A stretch of DNA of 64,000 nucleotides from an uncultured Clostridium sp. (GCA_947427205.1 CANEHB010000001.1:214574-278573), one strand, 5' to 3'; shown: positions 28,766 through 38,181, counted from the stretch's first letter. Notes: generated by a model not told the origin, from the sequence alone. Translations and numbers: made by a program.

Positions 28766-28830
28766 AATTTTATGTAAAATTGTATAAGAGAATTAAAGTT
28801 TATAATAATTTTATTTAAAATCATATATAA

Positions 28831-28874
28831 AAACAGCTTGATTTAAGGATTGCCTTTAATTAAGCTGTTTTTTG
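28831..28874 (+). terminator. Terminator after the membrane protein gene
   Basis: AAACAGCTTGATT / AATTAAGCTGTTT, 14-base loop, T-run. A TATAAT (about 28877) follows at once, probably the -10 box of the next gene. Confidence 0.85.
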
Positions 28875-28924
28875 TGATATAATATATATGGCGCATAAAA
28901 AAAGCAAAGGTTAGGAGGGATTTC

Positions 28925-29506
28925 ATGGAGGATATAAAAAGACAATTGTGTGAGAAGTATCCTTTTATGAAAAAGAATGGTGACATTTACCATTATTTCA
29001 ACAAAAGAAAACTTATAAAAAAGAATCGGAACAAAAAAATGTTAATTTTTATGGTAGGTGTTCAAGGAGCAGGAAAGACCACCTATTGTAAGAAGAATTT
29101 TCCCGAATATGAAACTGTCAATTTAGATGAAATTTTGCGTACATATTTAGAAGCACATAGCAATATCCCATTTTCTACTGAAGTAGATAAAAAGGTACAT
29201 CTGATTTTTTATAATAAAATAAAAGAAAAATTAGATTCTGAAGGGATAGCAATTGTTGATGCTGGGGTAGTACACCCTGCAGCAAGAGTTGAGATGCTAA
29301 GTATACTTCAGGGGAGCTATTCAAAAGTAATCTTACTTGTTATGAATCCACCAAAATCACAGATAATAAGACAAATTAAAGGTCAAATGCCAAACAGAGC
29401 GAGACCAGGTTTGTGGGAAGATGTTGAGGAGGAATATGGATTTATGCAGATACAAATTCAGGAAAATATGCTTCAGATGGGTGCAGATGAAGTCTACATG
29501 ATTTAA
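28925..29506 (+). CDS. P-loop kinase-like ATPase (AAA_33/zeta-type)
   Basis: 193 residues, ATG after TTAGGAGGGATTTC. Walker A is GVQGAGKTTYCKK at about residues 43-55; NLDEILRTYL and the DAGVVHPAARVEML segment resemble polynucleotide-kinase and zeta-toxin folds, with an Arg-containing lid (QIIRQIKGQMPNRARPG). Probably phosphorylates a small molecule or nucleic acid end; substrate unknown. No antitoxin-like gene is adjacent. One in-frame CGG (29027, AAT CGG AAC) and frequent CAG codons mark it as foreign. A one-gene unit with own terminator. Confidence 0.7.
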   Translation: MEDIKRQLCEKYPFMKKNGDIYHYFNKRKLIKKNRNKKMLIFMVGVQGAGKTTYCKKNFPEYETVNLDEILRTYLEAHSNIPFSTEVDKKVHLIFYNKIKEKLDSEGIAIVDAGVVHPAARVEMLSILQGSYSKVILLVMNPPKSQIIRQIKGQMPNRARPGLWEDVEEEYGFMQIQIQENMLQMGADEVYMI

Positions 29507-29517
29507 AAAAAATCGGG

Positions 29518-29557
29518 AAAAACAGGATGTCTAGCGAAAGCTATACATCCTGTTTTT
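29518..29557 (+). terminator. Terminator of the P-loop kinase gene
   Basis: AAAAACAGGATGT / ACATCCTGTTTTT with an inner TAGC-GAAA-GCTA tetraloop hairpin. Confidence 0.92.
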
Positions 29558-29596
29558 ATATTATAGGAAATTATTTTGCAATTCTTATAATATAAA
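29555..29596. repeat. AGGAA-TTCCT intergenic hairpin, copy g
   Basis: Stem TTTATATTATAGGAA / TTCTTATAATATAAA, 15 bp with one G-T pair, starting in the terminator T-run and followed by GCTTTCGGCAACATTGTA. Confidence 0.75.
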
Positions 29597-29717
29597 GCTT
29601 TCGGCAACATTGTAATAGGAAGTTTTATGCATTTTTACATAAAGGATTTGATAATCTTTTTAAATATTGTAGAACGTTTTACATAATATGAATACTATAT
29701 AATGGGAGGAAAAAATA

Positions 29718-30488
29718 ATGGAAATAGTTTTAGGAATACTTATTCCTTTTTTTGGAACAACAGTAGGTTCATTAATGGTATTCTTTATGAAAAATAGTTT
29801 AAGTAAAAGAGTTGAAAAGATATTATTGGGTTTTGCATCAGGTGTTATGATAGCAGCATCTATTTGGTCTTTATTAATACCATCAATAGAAATGGCAGAG
29901 GAGCAAGACATGATAGCTTGGATACCAGCTGTTATTGGATTTATATTAGGAATATTATTTTTACTTGTTATAGATTGCATTGTTCCTCATTTAGAAGGAG
30001 GAAAAGCTAAAGGAATAAAATCAAAATTGAAAAATACAACTATGCTAGTTTTGGCAGTTACACTTCATAATATACCAGAAGGAATGGCTGTTGGAGTTGT
30101 TTTTGCAGGTGTTTTAGCAGGGAATACAGGAGTTACAATTGCTGGAGCATTTGCTTTAGCAATAGGAATTGCAATTCAGAATTTTCCTGAGGGAGCAATT
30201 ATTTCAATGCCACTTAAAAGTGATGGAATGCCTAAAAAGAAAGCTTTTATATATGGAGTTCTATCAGGAATTGTTGAACCAATAGCAGCATTTATCACTT
30301 TATTACTTACTTCTACAATTGTACCTATATTACCATACTTATTATCATTTGCTGCAGGAGCAATGATCTATGTAGTAGTAGATGAATTAATTCCAGAATC
30401 ACAAAAAGGAGAATTAGCGAGTTTAGGAACAATAGGAGTTACAATTGGATTTGTGATTATGATGATTTTAGATGTAACATTAGGATAA
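29718..30488 (+). CDS. ZIP-family metal transporter
   Basis: 256 residues, ATG after GGGAGGAAAAAATA. Eight predicted membrane helices. Metal-site motifs of the ZIP family are clear: LHNIPEGMAVG in helix 4 and QNFPEGAIISMPL in helix 5, plus a cytoplasmic loop. Closest in type to ZupT, importing Zn2+ and perhaps Fe2+ or Mn2+. No metal regulator gene is adjacent. Confidence 0.92.
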   Translation: MEIVLGILIPFFGTTVGSLMVFFMKNSLSKRVEKILLGFASGVMIAASIWSLLIPSIEMAEEQDMIAWIPAVIGFILGILFLLVIDCIVPHLEGGKAKGIKSKLKNTTMLVLAVTLHNIPEGMAVGVVFAGVLAGNTGVTIAGAFALAIGIAIQNFPEGAIISMPLKSDGMPKKKAFIYGVLSGIVEPIAAFITLLLTSTIVPILPYLLSFAAGAMIYVVVDELIPESQKGELASLGTIGVTIGFVIMMILDVTLG

Positions 30489-30528
30489 TAAGTAGTAAAG
30501 TACAGATAAGTTATCTATATGAAAAAAT

Positions 30529-30570
30529 AAGTGGACGATTTAAGTAAAGTAAAGATCGTCCACTTTTGTT
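30529..30570 (+). terminator. Terminator after the ZIP transporter gene
   Basis: AAGTGGACGAT / ATCGTCCACTT with 15-base loop and T residues. Confidence 0.8.
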
Positions 30571-30607
30571 ATATTATAGAAAATTTTTCCAAATTCGTAT
30601 AATATAA
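30569..30607. repeat. AGGAA-TTCCT intergenic hairpin, copy h
   Basis: Stem TTATATTATA / TATAATATAA, 10 bp plus partial pairing of GAAAATTT with AAATTCG, right after the terminator. Confidence 0.6.
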
Positions 30608-30644
30608 GGGTTTAATTGTAAATTAATATTAAATTTTACATAAA

Positions 30645-30890
30645 TTATTGTGCTGAGAATTTTTGTTTAGCACAATCTATTTTTTGTTGTTCTGCAGTTT
30701 CTGCTTTGTACCAACCTTTTTCAGCCATTAAATTATAGATTTTATTTTGAATATCTAAAGATTCATTTAAGGCATCTTTGAATGCACAGTGCACTTCAGC
30801 TGTTGATGACTCAATAGCTCCATGAAGATATAAATCACATACACCTTTAATAACTAATAATTCATTTTCCATTAAATCTCTGTCTTCCAT
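30645..30890 (-). CDS. CotF-like spore coat protein
   Basis: 81 residues on the minus strand, ATG at 30890 behind TAGGAGGAAACT. Short helical protein with the coat F family ending AEKGWYKAETAEQQ; coat F-type proteins are incorporated in the spore coat. It starts about 10 bases after the stop of the upstream 57-residue gene, so the two form a small spore operon. Length fits the single-domain clostridial members. Confidence 0.82.
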   Translation of the reverse strand: MEDRDLMENELLVIKGVCDLYLHGAIESSTAEVHCAFKDALNESLDIQNKIYNLMAEKGWYKAETAEQQKIDCAKQKFSAQ

Positions 30891-30899
30891 AGTTTCCTC

Positions 30900-31073
30900 C
30901 TATAATAAATTTAAGAATTTATTGTATAATTCTTGATGTTTAGATTCTAATTCTTTTACATAAGTTGAAAGCTTTGCATCTGTTAATTTAGAAGATGTTT
31001 TGTTTGCACAACATTTCATAAATTTTTCGTGTCCTAATGCATCTTCAACATATAAAAGTTCTTTGCTTGTCAT
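30900..31073 (-). CDS. Small helical protein paired with the coat protein gene
   Basis: 57 residues on the minus strand (ATG 31073-31071, stop 30902-30900), preceded by AAAGGATTG. The product begins MTSKELLYVEDALGHEKFMK and holds CCANK, then a charged helix. Such short partners commonly precede CotF-like genes in Clostridia, so a spore coat role is inferred from position. It is too short for most gene tracks but has a proper start, ribosome site and operon partner. Confidence 0.75.
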   Translation of the reverse strand: MTSKELLYVEDALGHEKFMKCCANKTSSKLTDAKLSTYVKELESKHQELYNKFLNLL

Positions 31074-31318
31074 AATAGATCACAATCCTTTCTTTTAAAT
31101 ATCTATTAAAGAGTTTTACCAAATTTATATGATAATATTCATATTTATTATTAATAAATATATTATTTAAAATAATAATTTTTTAAGAAATATTTTGCTT
31201 TTATAATATAATAGTTATAAATAAAAATATTAAAATTTTGAAAAAATATTTGAATTTAAAAAATTTATATGATATTTTATATATAGTAAAAAAATAAAAA
31301 CGAATAAGGAGAAACAAA

Positions 31319-31636
31319 ATGGAAAGAGAAGTAAATGAAGAAAAAAGAGCTAAATTTATTGAATTTGCAGGAAAGAGAGTAAATAATGTATTACATGATA
31401 TTCAAATTTTAGAGCCAATGGCAAGGAGTAATTCTTATGATTTTACAAAACAAGATGTAGAAGAGATGTTTAATGCAATACAAGATACTTTAGAAGGAGC
31501 AAAAGAAGAATTTAATAGAAAATTTGAAGAAAAAGCAAAAGCATCTAAAAAAGTATTTTCTTTTGGTACTTCTACAGTTAGTAAAGAAGAAGTTGTAGAA
31601 AATAATATAGAATCTACAGAAGAACTAAAGGTCTAA
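31319..31636 (+). CDS. Small charged helical protein, unknown
   Basis: 105 residues, ATG after ATAAGGAGAAACAAA. Residues 1-70 are predicted helical and amphipathic (NNVLHDIQILEPMARSNSYDFTKQDVEEMFNAIQ), and the last 30 are a Ser/Glu-rich tail. No family recognised, no membrane segment. Own terminator follows. Native codon style. Confidence 0.6.
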   Translation: MEREVNEEKRAKFIEFAGKRVNNVLHDIQILEPMARSNSYDFTKQDVEEMFNAIQDTLEGAKEEFNRKFEEKAKASKKVFSFGTSTVSKEEVVENNIESTEELKV

Positions 31637-31670
31637 ACTTTTTTGGTTATTTTTATAGTATATATTGGGA

Positions 31671-31700
31671 AAGTAACTAATTATATTTAGTTACTTTTTC
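31671..31700 (+). terminator. Terminator of the 105-residue gene
   Basis: AAGTAACTAA / TTAGTTACTT, 6-base loop, T-run. Confidence 0.88.
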
Positions 31701-31797
31701 TTATTTAATAGAAAAATGCATATATAAATTTTATATGAATAAAAGATTTGCCAAATTTTACATAAAAGTATAAAAAATGTGAATATAAGGAGAAAAA

Positions 31798-32586
31798 ATG
31801 AAATTAATATCATGGAATGTTAATGGCTTAAGGGCTGTAGTAAATAAAGGATTTGCAGAATTTTTTAAACAAATTGATGCAGATATATTTTGTATTCAAG
31901 AAACTAAGATGCAATTAGAACAATTAGATATATTTACTGAAATGATGCTAAAAAGTTATTATCAATATTGGAATAGTGCTGAGAAAAAAGGATATTCAGG
32001 AACAGCAATTTTTAGTAAAAAAGAACCTATAAGTGTAAAGTATGGATTAGGAATTGAGGAACATGATAAAGAAGGAAGATTAATAACTTTAGAATATGAA
32101 GATTTCTATCTTGTAAATTGTTATACTCCAAATTCAAAAAGGACATTAGAAAGATTGCCTTACAGAATGATATGGGAGGATATAATTAGAAAATATTTAA
32201 AAGAATTAGACATAATAAAACCAGTTATATATTGTGGAGACTTAAATGTTGCGCATAAAGAAATTGATTTAAAAAATGATAAAGAAAATCGTGGAAATAG
32301 TGGATTTACAGATGAGGAAAGAAATAAAATGACAGAATTATTAAATCAGGGTTTTGTAGATACTTTTAGATATAAATATCCAGATAAAGATGATAGTTAT
32401 ACATGGTGGTCTTATATGTCAAATGTAAGAGCTAAGAACATAGGGTGGAGAATAGATTACTTTATTGTTTCAGATAGAATTAAAAGTAATATTGAAGATG
32501 CCAAAATACATCCTGAAATATTTGGTAGTGATCATTGTCCAATTGAACTACAAATAACTCAAAAAACATTTGAGCAAAATCCTTAA
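31798..32586 (+). CDS. xthA: Exodeoxyribonuclease III
   Basis: 262 residues, ATG after ATAAGGAGAAAA. AP endonuclease and 3'-5' exonuclease for base-excision repair. All EEP-fold motifs are present: ISWNVNGLRA, QETKMQ (metal-binding Glu), NCYTPNS, GDLNVAHKEIDL, GWRIDYF and GSDHCPIEL (catalytic Asp-His). Length is normal. It precedes the shikimate cluster but a promoter lies between. Confidence 0.95.
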   Translation: MKLISWNVNGLRAVVNKGFAEFFKQIDADIFCIQETKMQLEQLDIFTEMMLKSYYQYWNSAEKKGYSGTAIFSKKEPISVKYGLGIEEHDKEGRLITLEYEDFYLVNCYTPNSKRTLERLPYRMIWEDIIRKYLKELDIIKPVIYCGDLNVAHKEIDLKNDKENRGNSGFTDEERNKMTELLNQGFVDTFRYKYPDKDDSYTWWSYMSNVRAKNIGWRIDYFIVSDRIKSNIEDAKIHPEIFGSDHCPIELQITQKTFEQNP

Positions 32587-32591
32587 AATAC

Positions 32592-32621
32592 TTGACAAAA
32601 AAGATTTATAAATGATATAGT
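32592..32621 (+). promoter_or_regulatory. Promoter of the shikimate gene cluster
   Basis: TTGACA at 32592, 18 bases, TATAGT at 32616, about 50 bases before aroE. Confidence 0.55.
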
Positions 32622-32671
32622 TTTGAGAAATAAAAATTTTTAAAAGATAAATATATTTTGAGGTAAAGTAT

Positions 32672-33529
32672 ATGGAAATTAATTCTAAAAATAGTAAAAA
32701 ATATGCACTTATTGGTTATCCATTAGGACATTCAATGAGCCCTATTATTCATAAAGAATTATTAAAAATTGCTTCAGTTAATGGAAAATATGATTTAGCT
32801 GAAATTTTGAAAGAAGATTTAGAAACAAGTTTTTATGAAAAGCTAAAAAGATTAAATGGATTTAATATTACAATACCTCATAAAATAAATATTATTCCTC
32901 TTTTAGATAAGCTTTCACCAAAAGCAAAACTTTTTGGTTCAGTAAATACAGTGGATATAAAAGATAATAAAACTATAGGATATAATACAGATTGTGATGG
33001 TTTTCTTCGTTCACTAGAAGCAGAAAATATTAAATTAGCTGGAAATGTTTTAATATGTGGTAGTGGTGGTGTTTCAAGAATGTTTGCATTTGAAAGTGCA
33101 CTTGCAGGAGCAGAAGTAACTTTAGCAGTAAGAAATTCAAGTTTAAACGCTGCAAATGATATAAAAAAAGAAATGCAAGAAAAATTATCAAAAGATTGTA
33201 ATATTATTTTTCTTTCTGAAGCAAAAGGTGGTTATGATCTAATAATAAATGGAACTCCAGTAGGAATGTATCCTAATATAGATAATTCACCACTTGAAGA
33301 AAAAGTTATAAAATCATCAAAAGCAGTTTTTGATGCTATTTATAATCCAATAGAAACAAAATTTATTAAATATGCACGTGAAGGTGGATTAAAATATGTA
33401 AATGGATTGCCAATGCTTGTATGGCAAGCAGCAGTAGCTGAAGAAATATGGAATGATGTAAAATTCTCAAAAGAAGATATAAATAAAGTAATTGATATAA
33501 CTAAAAAGGAGCTTGAAAAGCATGAATAA
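32672..33529 (+). CDS. aroE: Shikimate dehydrogenase
   Basis: 285 residues, ATG after TTGAGGTAAAGTAT. Reduces 3-dehydroshikimate to shikimate with NADPH. The substrate pocket is GYPLGHSMSPIIHKE with the catalytic Lys in FNITIPHKINI, and NTDCDGF; the cofactor-binding loop is CGSGGVSRMF. First gene of an aroE-K-B-A-C-Q-F-mutase cluster. Its end overlaps aroK by 8 bases. Confidence 0.95.
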   Translation: MEINSKNSKKYALIGYPLGHSMSPIIHKELLKIASVNGKYDLAEILKEDLETSFYEKLKRLNGFNITIPHKINIIPLLDKLSPKAKLFGSVNTVDIKDNKTIGYNTDCDGFLRSLEAENIKLAGNVLICGSGGVSRMFAFESALAGAEVTLAVRNSSLNAANDIKKEMQEKLSKDCNIIFLSEAKGGYDLIINGTPVGMYPNIDNSPLEEKVIKSSKAVFDAIYNPIETKFIKYAREGGLKYVNGLPMLVWQAAVAEEIWNDVKFSKEDINKVIDITKKELEKHE

Positions 33530-34016
33530 TATTATTCTTTGTGGTTTTATGGGAGCTGGTAAAACAGCTGTAGGAAAAGAACTTGCTAAATTAATAGAAT
33601 ATAATTTTATAGATACAGATGAATTAATTGAAAAAGAACAGAAAATTACTATAAAAGAGATTTTTGAAAAATATGGAGAGCAATATTTTAGAGATTTAGA
33701 ACATGAAGTTTGTAAAAAGATTGCTGATATGGAAAAAACTATTGTATCAACAGGTGGAGGACTAATGACATATCAGCGTAATTGTGATGCAATAAAAAAA
33801 GGGGGCAAAGTGATTTTTCTTGATGCTTCCTTTTATGTTATATGCGAAAGAATAGGAGAAGAGGATACAAGACCACTTTTTAAAGATAAAGTTAAAGCTG
33901 AAAAATTATATAATGAAAGAAAAGAAAAATATGAATCAGTAGCAGATATTATAATTGATGGAGACATGACAGTAGAGAAAACAGTTACTGAAATATTGAA
34001 ATTATTTTCAAAATAA
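33522..34016 (+). CDS. aroK: Shikimate kinase
   Basis: 164 residues from ATG 33522, chosen because AAAAGGAG lies 10 bases upstream. Phosphorylates shikimate with ATP. Walker A GFMGAGKTAVGKEL at residue 7, FIDTDELIEKEQ, RDLEHEV and STGGGL (shikimate-binding), and the lid RIGEEDTRPLF. It overlaps the end of aroE, showing translational coupling. Confidence 0.95.
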   Translation: MNNIILCGFMGAGKTAVGKELAKLIEYNFIDTDELIEKEQKITIKEIFEKYGEQYFRDLEHEVCKKIADMEKTIVSTGGGLMTYQRNCDAIKKGGKVIFLDASFYVICERIGEEDTRPLFKDKVKAEKLYNERKEKYESVADIIIDGDMTVEKTVTEILKLFSK

Positions 34017-34139
34017 ATATTAATAATTAAAAAATATAAATAATTGTTTATTTATAGTGGAGTAGAACATATTTAATAAAAATCTATTAAACATGGTAAG
34101 CTTTTATATTAAGTAAATAAAGTTAATGGAGTAATTTAT

Positions 34140-35192
34140 ATGAGAAGTTTAAGAGTAAATGTAGGTAAAGGATATGAGATTTTAATTGAAAAAGGCATAA
34201 TTTCAAGTTGTGGAGATTACATAAAAAATGTTAGCAAGGCAAAGAAAGTATGTCTTATAAGTGATACAAATGTATATCCTATTTATAAAGATAAAGTTAT
34301 AAAATCTTTAGAAGAAAATGGATTTGAAGTTATAAAGTATGTTTTTGAAGCTGGAGAAGGTTCTAAAACAATACAAACAGTAATTGAAATGGTAGAGTTT
34401 ATGGCAGAAAATGCACTTACAAGAAATGATTTAGTTGTAGCACTTGGAGGTGGAGTCTGTGGAGATATGGCAGGATTTGCTGCATCAATATATCTTAGAG
34501 GAATAGAATTTGCACAAATTCCTACATCATTACTTGCACAAGTAGATTCTTCAGTTGGTGGAAAAACAGCAGTAGACTTGCCACAAGGAAAAAATCTTTG
34601 TGGAGCTTTTCATCAACCTTGTATTGTTTTAATAGATCCAGATACACTTAATACTCTTACACCAGAATATTTTTCAGATGGTATGGCAGAAGCAATAAAA
34701 ATGGGATGTATAAAAAGTTCTAGTTTATTTGAGAAAATTGAAAATGAAGATGCAAAAGAAATTATTGATGATATTATTTTTGAATGTGTAAGTCTTAAAG
34801 CAACAGTTGTAGAAAATGATGAAAAAGAAAAAGGAGAAAGAGCATTATTAAATTTTGGGCATACTGCAGGTCATGCAATTGAAAAATTACATAATTTTAC
34901 AACAATATCACATGGAGAAGCAGTCGGTATAGGAATGGTAATAGTATCAAAAGCAGGTGAAGCAAATGGAATAACAGAAAAAGGAACTGCTGATAGAATT
35001 ATTAAAGTGCTTCAAAAATATAATTTAAAAATAAAAGATAATCATTCATTAACAGATATAATAACTGCTATGAATTCAGATAAAAAGAGAACAGGAACTG
35101 CAATTAACTTTATTTTACTTTATTCAATTGGAGAAAGTTTTATAAATCCAATTAATAATGAAGAAATTGAAAAATTTTTTAAAATGAATTAA
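34140..35192 (+). CDS. aroB: 3-dehydroquinate synthase
   Basis: 350 residues. Zinc- and NAD-dependent conversion of DAHP to 3-dehydroquinate. Motifs: VALGGGVCGDMAGFAASIYL at about residue 100, PTSLLAQVDSSVGGKTAVD, MAEAIKMGC, and the zinc ligands in NFGHTAGHAIE and SHGEAVGIGM. ATG after AATGGAGTAATTTAT. Confidence 0.96.
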   Translation: MRSLRVNVGKGYEILIEKGIISSCGDYIKNVSKAKKVCLISDTNVYPIYKDKVIKSLEENGFEVIKYVFEAGEGSKTIQTVIEMVEFMAENALTRNDLVVALGGGVCGDMAGFAASIYLRGIEFAQIPTSLLAQVDSSVGGKTAVDLPQGKNLCGAFHQPCIVLIDPDTLNTLTPEYFSDGMAEAIKMGCIKSSSLFEKIENEDAKEIIDDIIFECVSLKATVVENDEKEKGERALLNFGHTAGHAIEKLHNFTTISHGEAVGIGMVIVSKAGEANGITEKGTADRIIKVLQKYNLKIKDNHSLTDIITAMNSDKKRTGTAINFILLYSIGESFINPINNEEIEKFFKMN

Positions 35193-35287
35193 GTAAATAT
35201 AGTTTAAGAAATTTATTATAAAATAATTATATTAATTAAATTTATTACAATTGTTATATAGTTTTATAGTAGAAAGTGAGATAAATT

Positions 35288-36499
35288 ATGAGTATTGTAA
35301 ATATAGAAAAATCATTTTTTAAAGGAGAAGTGAATATTCCACCTTCAAAATCAGTAGCACACAGAGCAATATTATGTTCATTTTTAGCAGGAGGAGGCAA
35401 TGTCTCTCCAATTATTGATTCAAATGATATGAAAGCAATGAATCAAGTTATAAATGCTATAAAAAATGGAAGTAATGTTTTAGATTGTATTGAATCAGGA
35501 AATACATCAAAATTTATAATTCCTGTTGCAGCAGCTTTAGGGAAAAATGTTACAATTACAGGATCTGGAAGATTGCCAGAAAGACCAATTGATGAATATT
35601 TAAGAATATTACCAAAACATGGAGTAAAATGTACTTCACAAGGAGGATTACCTTTAACAATTGAAGGAAAGCTTGAGCCAGGAAAATATGAAGTAGCTGG
35701 AAATATTAGTTCCCAATATATAACAGGATTACTTTTAGCTCTACCAATTTTAGATGGAGATAGTGAAATTTTTCTTACAACAGAACTTCAAAGTAAACCA
35801 TATGTTGATATGACAATAAAAGTTATGAGTGATTTTGGAGTTGATATTAAAGAAACAGAAAATGGATATTTTATAAAGGGAAATCAAACTTACCAAAAAC
35901 GTGATTATATTGTAGAAGGAGATTGGTCACAAGCAGCATTTTTCTTAGTTGCAGGAGCAATAAATGGAGATATAACACTTAAAGGATTAAAGATGGATTC
36001 AACACAAGGGGATAAGGAAATAGTTAATATTTTAAAACGCTTTGGAGCAGATATTAGTATAAATGAAGATGGTATTCATGTTAAAAAATCTGATTTAAAA
36101 GGTATAGAAATAAATGCATCAGATATTCCTGATACAGTTCCATCTATTGCAGTTGCTTCGGCATTTGCAAATGGAACAACAATTATAAGTGGAGCAGAAA
36201 GACTTAAGTTTAAAGAATCTGATAGAATAGAAAGTGTAGTATCAAATTTGAAAAGATTTGGAGTTGATGTTACAGAAAAACAAGATGGTATGATTATTAA
36301 TGGTGGCAAAGGAATAAATGGTGCAAGTCTTGAAGGATATAATGACCATAGAATACTTATGGCATTTTCAGTTATGGCATCATGTGCAGAAGGAGTAACA
36401 AGTATAACAGAAGCTCAAAGTATTAATAAAACATATCCAAGTTTTTTTGAAGATTATAATTTTTTAGGAGGAAAAGCAAATGTCATCAGTGATATGTAA
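35288..36499 (+). CDS. aroA: 3-phosphoshikimate 1-carboxyvinyltransferase (EPSP synthase)
   Basis: 403 residues. Transfers the enolpyruvyl group of PEP to shikimate 3-phosphate. The two-domain inside-out barrel is marked by PPSKSVAHRAILCSFLAGG at residue 18, the ESGNTSKFI loop, GRLPERP and DHRILMAFSVMA near the C-terminus. The DSSDSKAL-type PEP loop GNTSKF has Lys rather than the Gly-Ala of class I plant type, and the sequence resembles class II enzymes. ATG after AAAGTGAGATAAATT. Overlaps aroC by 20 bases. Confidence 0.94.
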   Translation: MSIVNIEKSFFKGEVNIPPSKSVAHRAILCSFLAGGGNVSPIIDSNDMKAMNQVINAIKNGSNVLDCIESGNTSKFIIPVAAALGKNVTITGSGRLPERPIDEYLRILPKHGVKCTSQGGLPLTIEGKLEPGKYEVAGNISSQYITGLLLALPILDGDSEIFLTTELQSKPYVDMTIKVMSDFGVDIKETENGYFIKGNQTYQKRDYIVEGDWSQAAFFLVAGAINGDITLKGLKMDSTQGDKEIVNILKRFGADISINEDGIHVKKSDLKGIEINASDIPDTVPSIAVASAFANGTTIISGAERLKFKESDRIESVVSNLKRFGVDVTEKQDGMIINGGKGINGASLEGYNDHRILMAFSVMASCAEGVTSITEAQSINKTYPSFFEDYNFLGGKANVISDM

Positions 36500-37553
36500 T
36501 AAAATTAAAGTATCAATATTTGGAGAAAGTCATGGACAAGTTATAGGATGTGTTATTGATGGATTGCCAGCAGGAGTAAAACTTGATTTAGATAGTATTT
36601 ATAAAGATATGGCAAGAAGAGCACCAGGAAAAGATAAAACTTCAACTCCTAGACTTGAAAAAGATATTCCAAATATTATATCAGGTGTAATAGAAAATGT
36701 TACAACAGGTGCACCACTTACAATGATAATTGAAAATACAAATGTTAAAAGTAGTGATTATGAAAATGTAATGACTGTTCCAAGACCTAGTCATAGTGAT
36801 TATCCAGCTTTTGTAAAATATGGAGGAAATAATGATATAAGAGGTGGAGGACATTTTAGTGGTAGACTTACTGCACCATTAGTCTTTGCAGGGGCAATAG
36901 CTAAACAATTACTTAAAGAAAAGGGAATAAAGATAGGTGCACATATTAAAAAAATAGGTTCTGTAAGTGATGAAGCTTTAGATATGAATAATATTGAAGA
37001 AAATTTTTTAGAAGAACTTACAAGTAAATCTTTCTCAACTATAAGCGCTCAAGCAGAAGAAAAAATGAGAGAAGAAATAGAAAAATATAGAATGGAACTA
37101 GATAGCATAGGTGGAGAAATTGAGTGTGCTGTAATTGGAGTTCCAGTTGGTATTGGTGGAAATATGTTTGATACAGTTGAAGGAAAACTTGCATCAATTC
37201 TTTTTGGGGTTCCAGCTGTTAAAGGGGTTCAGTTTGGGTTAGGATTTGATTTTGCAAATTCAAATGCTTCCAAAGTAAATGATGGATATGAAATGAAAGA
37301 TGGAAAAGTATCATTAATTTCTAATAATAATGGAGGAATTTTAGGTGGAATATCAACAGGTGCACCAATAGTATTATCTGTTGCAATAAAACCTACACCA
37401 TCAATTTCACAAGAACAAAAAAGTATTAATCTTCAAACTCTTGAAAACGAAATACTTGTAATTAATGGACGTCATGATCCTTGTATTGTTCCAAGAGCAG
37501 TTCCTGTTATTGAAGCTGCTGTTGCACTAGGAATTTTAGATTTAATGATGTAA
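36480..37553 (+). CDS. aroC: Chorismate synthase
   Basis: 357 residues, ATG inside the end of aroA with AGGAGG about 8 bases upstream. FMN-dependent anti-elimination that makes chorismate from EPSP. Motifs FGESHGQVIGCVIDGLPAG, RPSHSDYPAF, RGGGHFSGRLTAPLV, NNNGGILGGISTGAPI and GRHDPCIVPRAVPVIEA are all intact. Confidence 0.96.
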   Translation: MSSVICNKIKVSIFGESHGQVIGCVIDGLPAGVKLDLDSIYKDMARRAPGKDKTSTPRLEKDIPNIISGVIENVTTGAPLTMIIENTNVKSSDYENVMTVPRPSHSDYPAFVKYGGNNDIRGGGHFSGRLTAPLVFAGAIAKQLLKEKGIKIGAHIKKIGSVSDEALDMNNIEENFLEELTSKSFSTISAQAEEKMREEIEKYRMELDSIGGEIECAVIGVPVGIGGNMFDTVEGKLASILFGVPAVKGVQFGLGFDFANSNASKVNDGYEMKDGKVSLISNNNGGILGGISTGAPIVLSVAIKPTPSISQEQKSINLQTLENEILVINGRHDPCIVPRAVPVIEAAVALGILDLMM

Positions 37554-37673
37554 TGAATAACAATGTAGATGTTTAAATAAAATTTTGTGTTTTATAATGT
37601 TAATGTTTTTTATAATAAAATGTTAAATAACTATATATATATTAATTTACTTATAGAAAGGAATAAACTAAGA

Positions 37674-38108
37674 ATGAAAATATTAGTTTTAAATGGTCCA
37701 AATCTTAACATGACTGGAATTAGAAAAAAGAATGTTTATGGAGCAGAAACATTGGAAGATATCAATAATGAGCTTAAAGAATATGGAAATCAAAAAGGAG
37801 CTCAAATGTATTTTTATCAATCAAATCATGAAGGAAATATTATCGATATTATACATAAAAGTAAAGACGAATATGATGGTGTAGTAATAAATGCAGGAGC
37901 TTATACTCATTATTCTTATGCGATTCGTGATGCCATTGAGGCTGTTTCAGATTTTACACCATTTGTTGAAGTTCATATGTCTGATATTCATAAAAGAGAA
38001 GATTTTAGAAAAATATCTGTTATAACAGATGTATGTAAAGATCAAATTTGTGGTTTAGGAAAAGATAGTTACAAAAAAGGTATAGATTTATTATGCGAAA
38101 TAATTTAA
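37674..38108 (+). CDS. aroQ: 3-dehydroquinate dehydratase, type II
   Basis: 144 residues from ATG 37674, behind GAAAGGAATAAACTAAGA; the frame is open further upstream but without a site. Dehydrates 3-dehydroquinate to 3-dehydroshikimate. Motifs LNGPNLNMTGIR, the YFYQSNHEGNIID loop, INAGAYTHYSYAIRDA with active-site His, and EVHMSDIHKRE. The flexible-loop Tyr/Arg region reads RKKNVYG. It supplies the step otherwise done by AroD. Confidence 0.94.
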   Translation: MKILVLNGPNLNMTGIRKKNVYGAETLEDINNELKEYGNQKGAQMYFYQSNHEGNIIDIIHKSKDEYDGVVINAGAYTHYSYAIRDAIEAVSDFTPFVEVHMSDIHKREDFRKISVITDVCKDQICGLGKDSYKKGIDLLCEII

Positions 38109-38181
38109 AACAGAAACTATAAGTTATATATATGTAATAAATTATATTTTGTATAAGTTTATAATTTATGAAAAATAAAAG

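Noticed and set aside
28925..29506. Zeta-type toxin of a toxin-antitoxin pair
   Set aside because: The fold is plausible, but no small antitoxin gene is adjacent and the gene has its own terminator.
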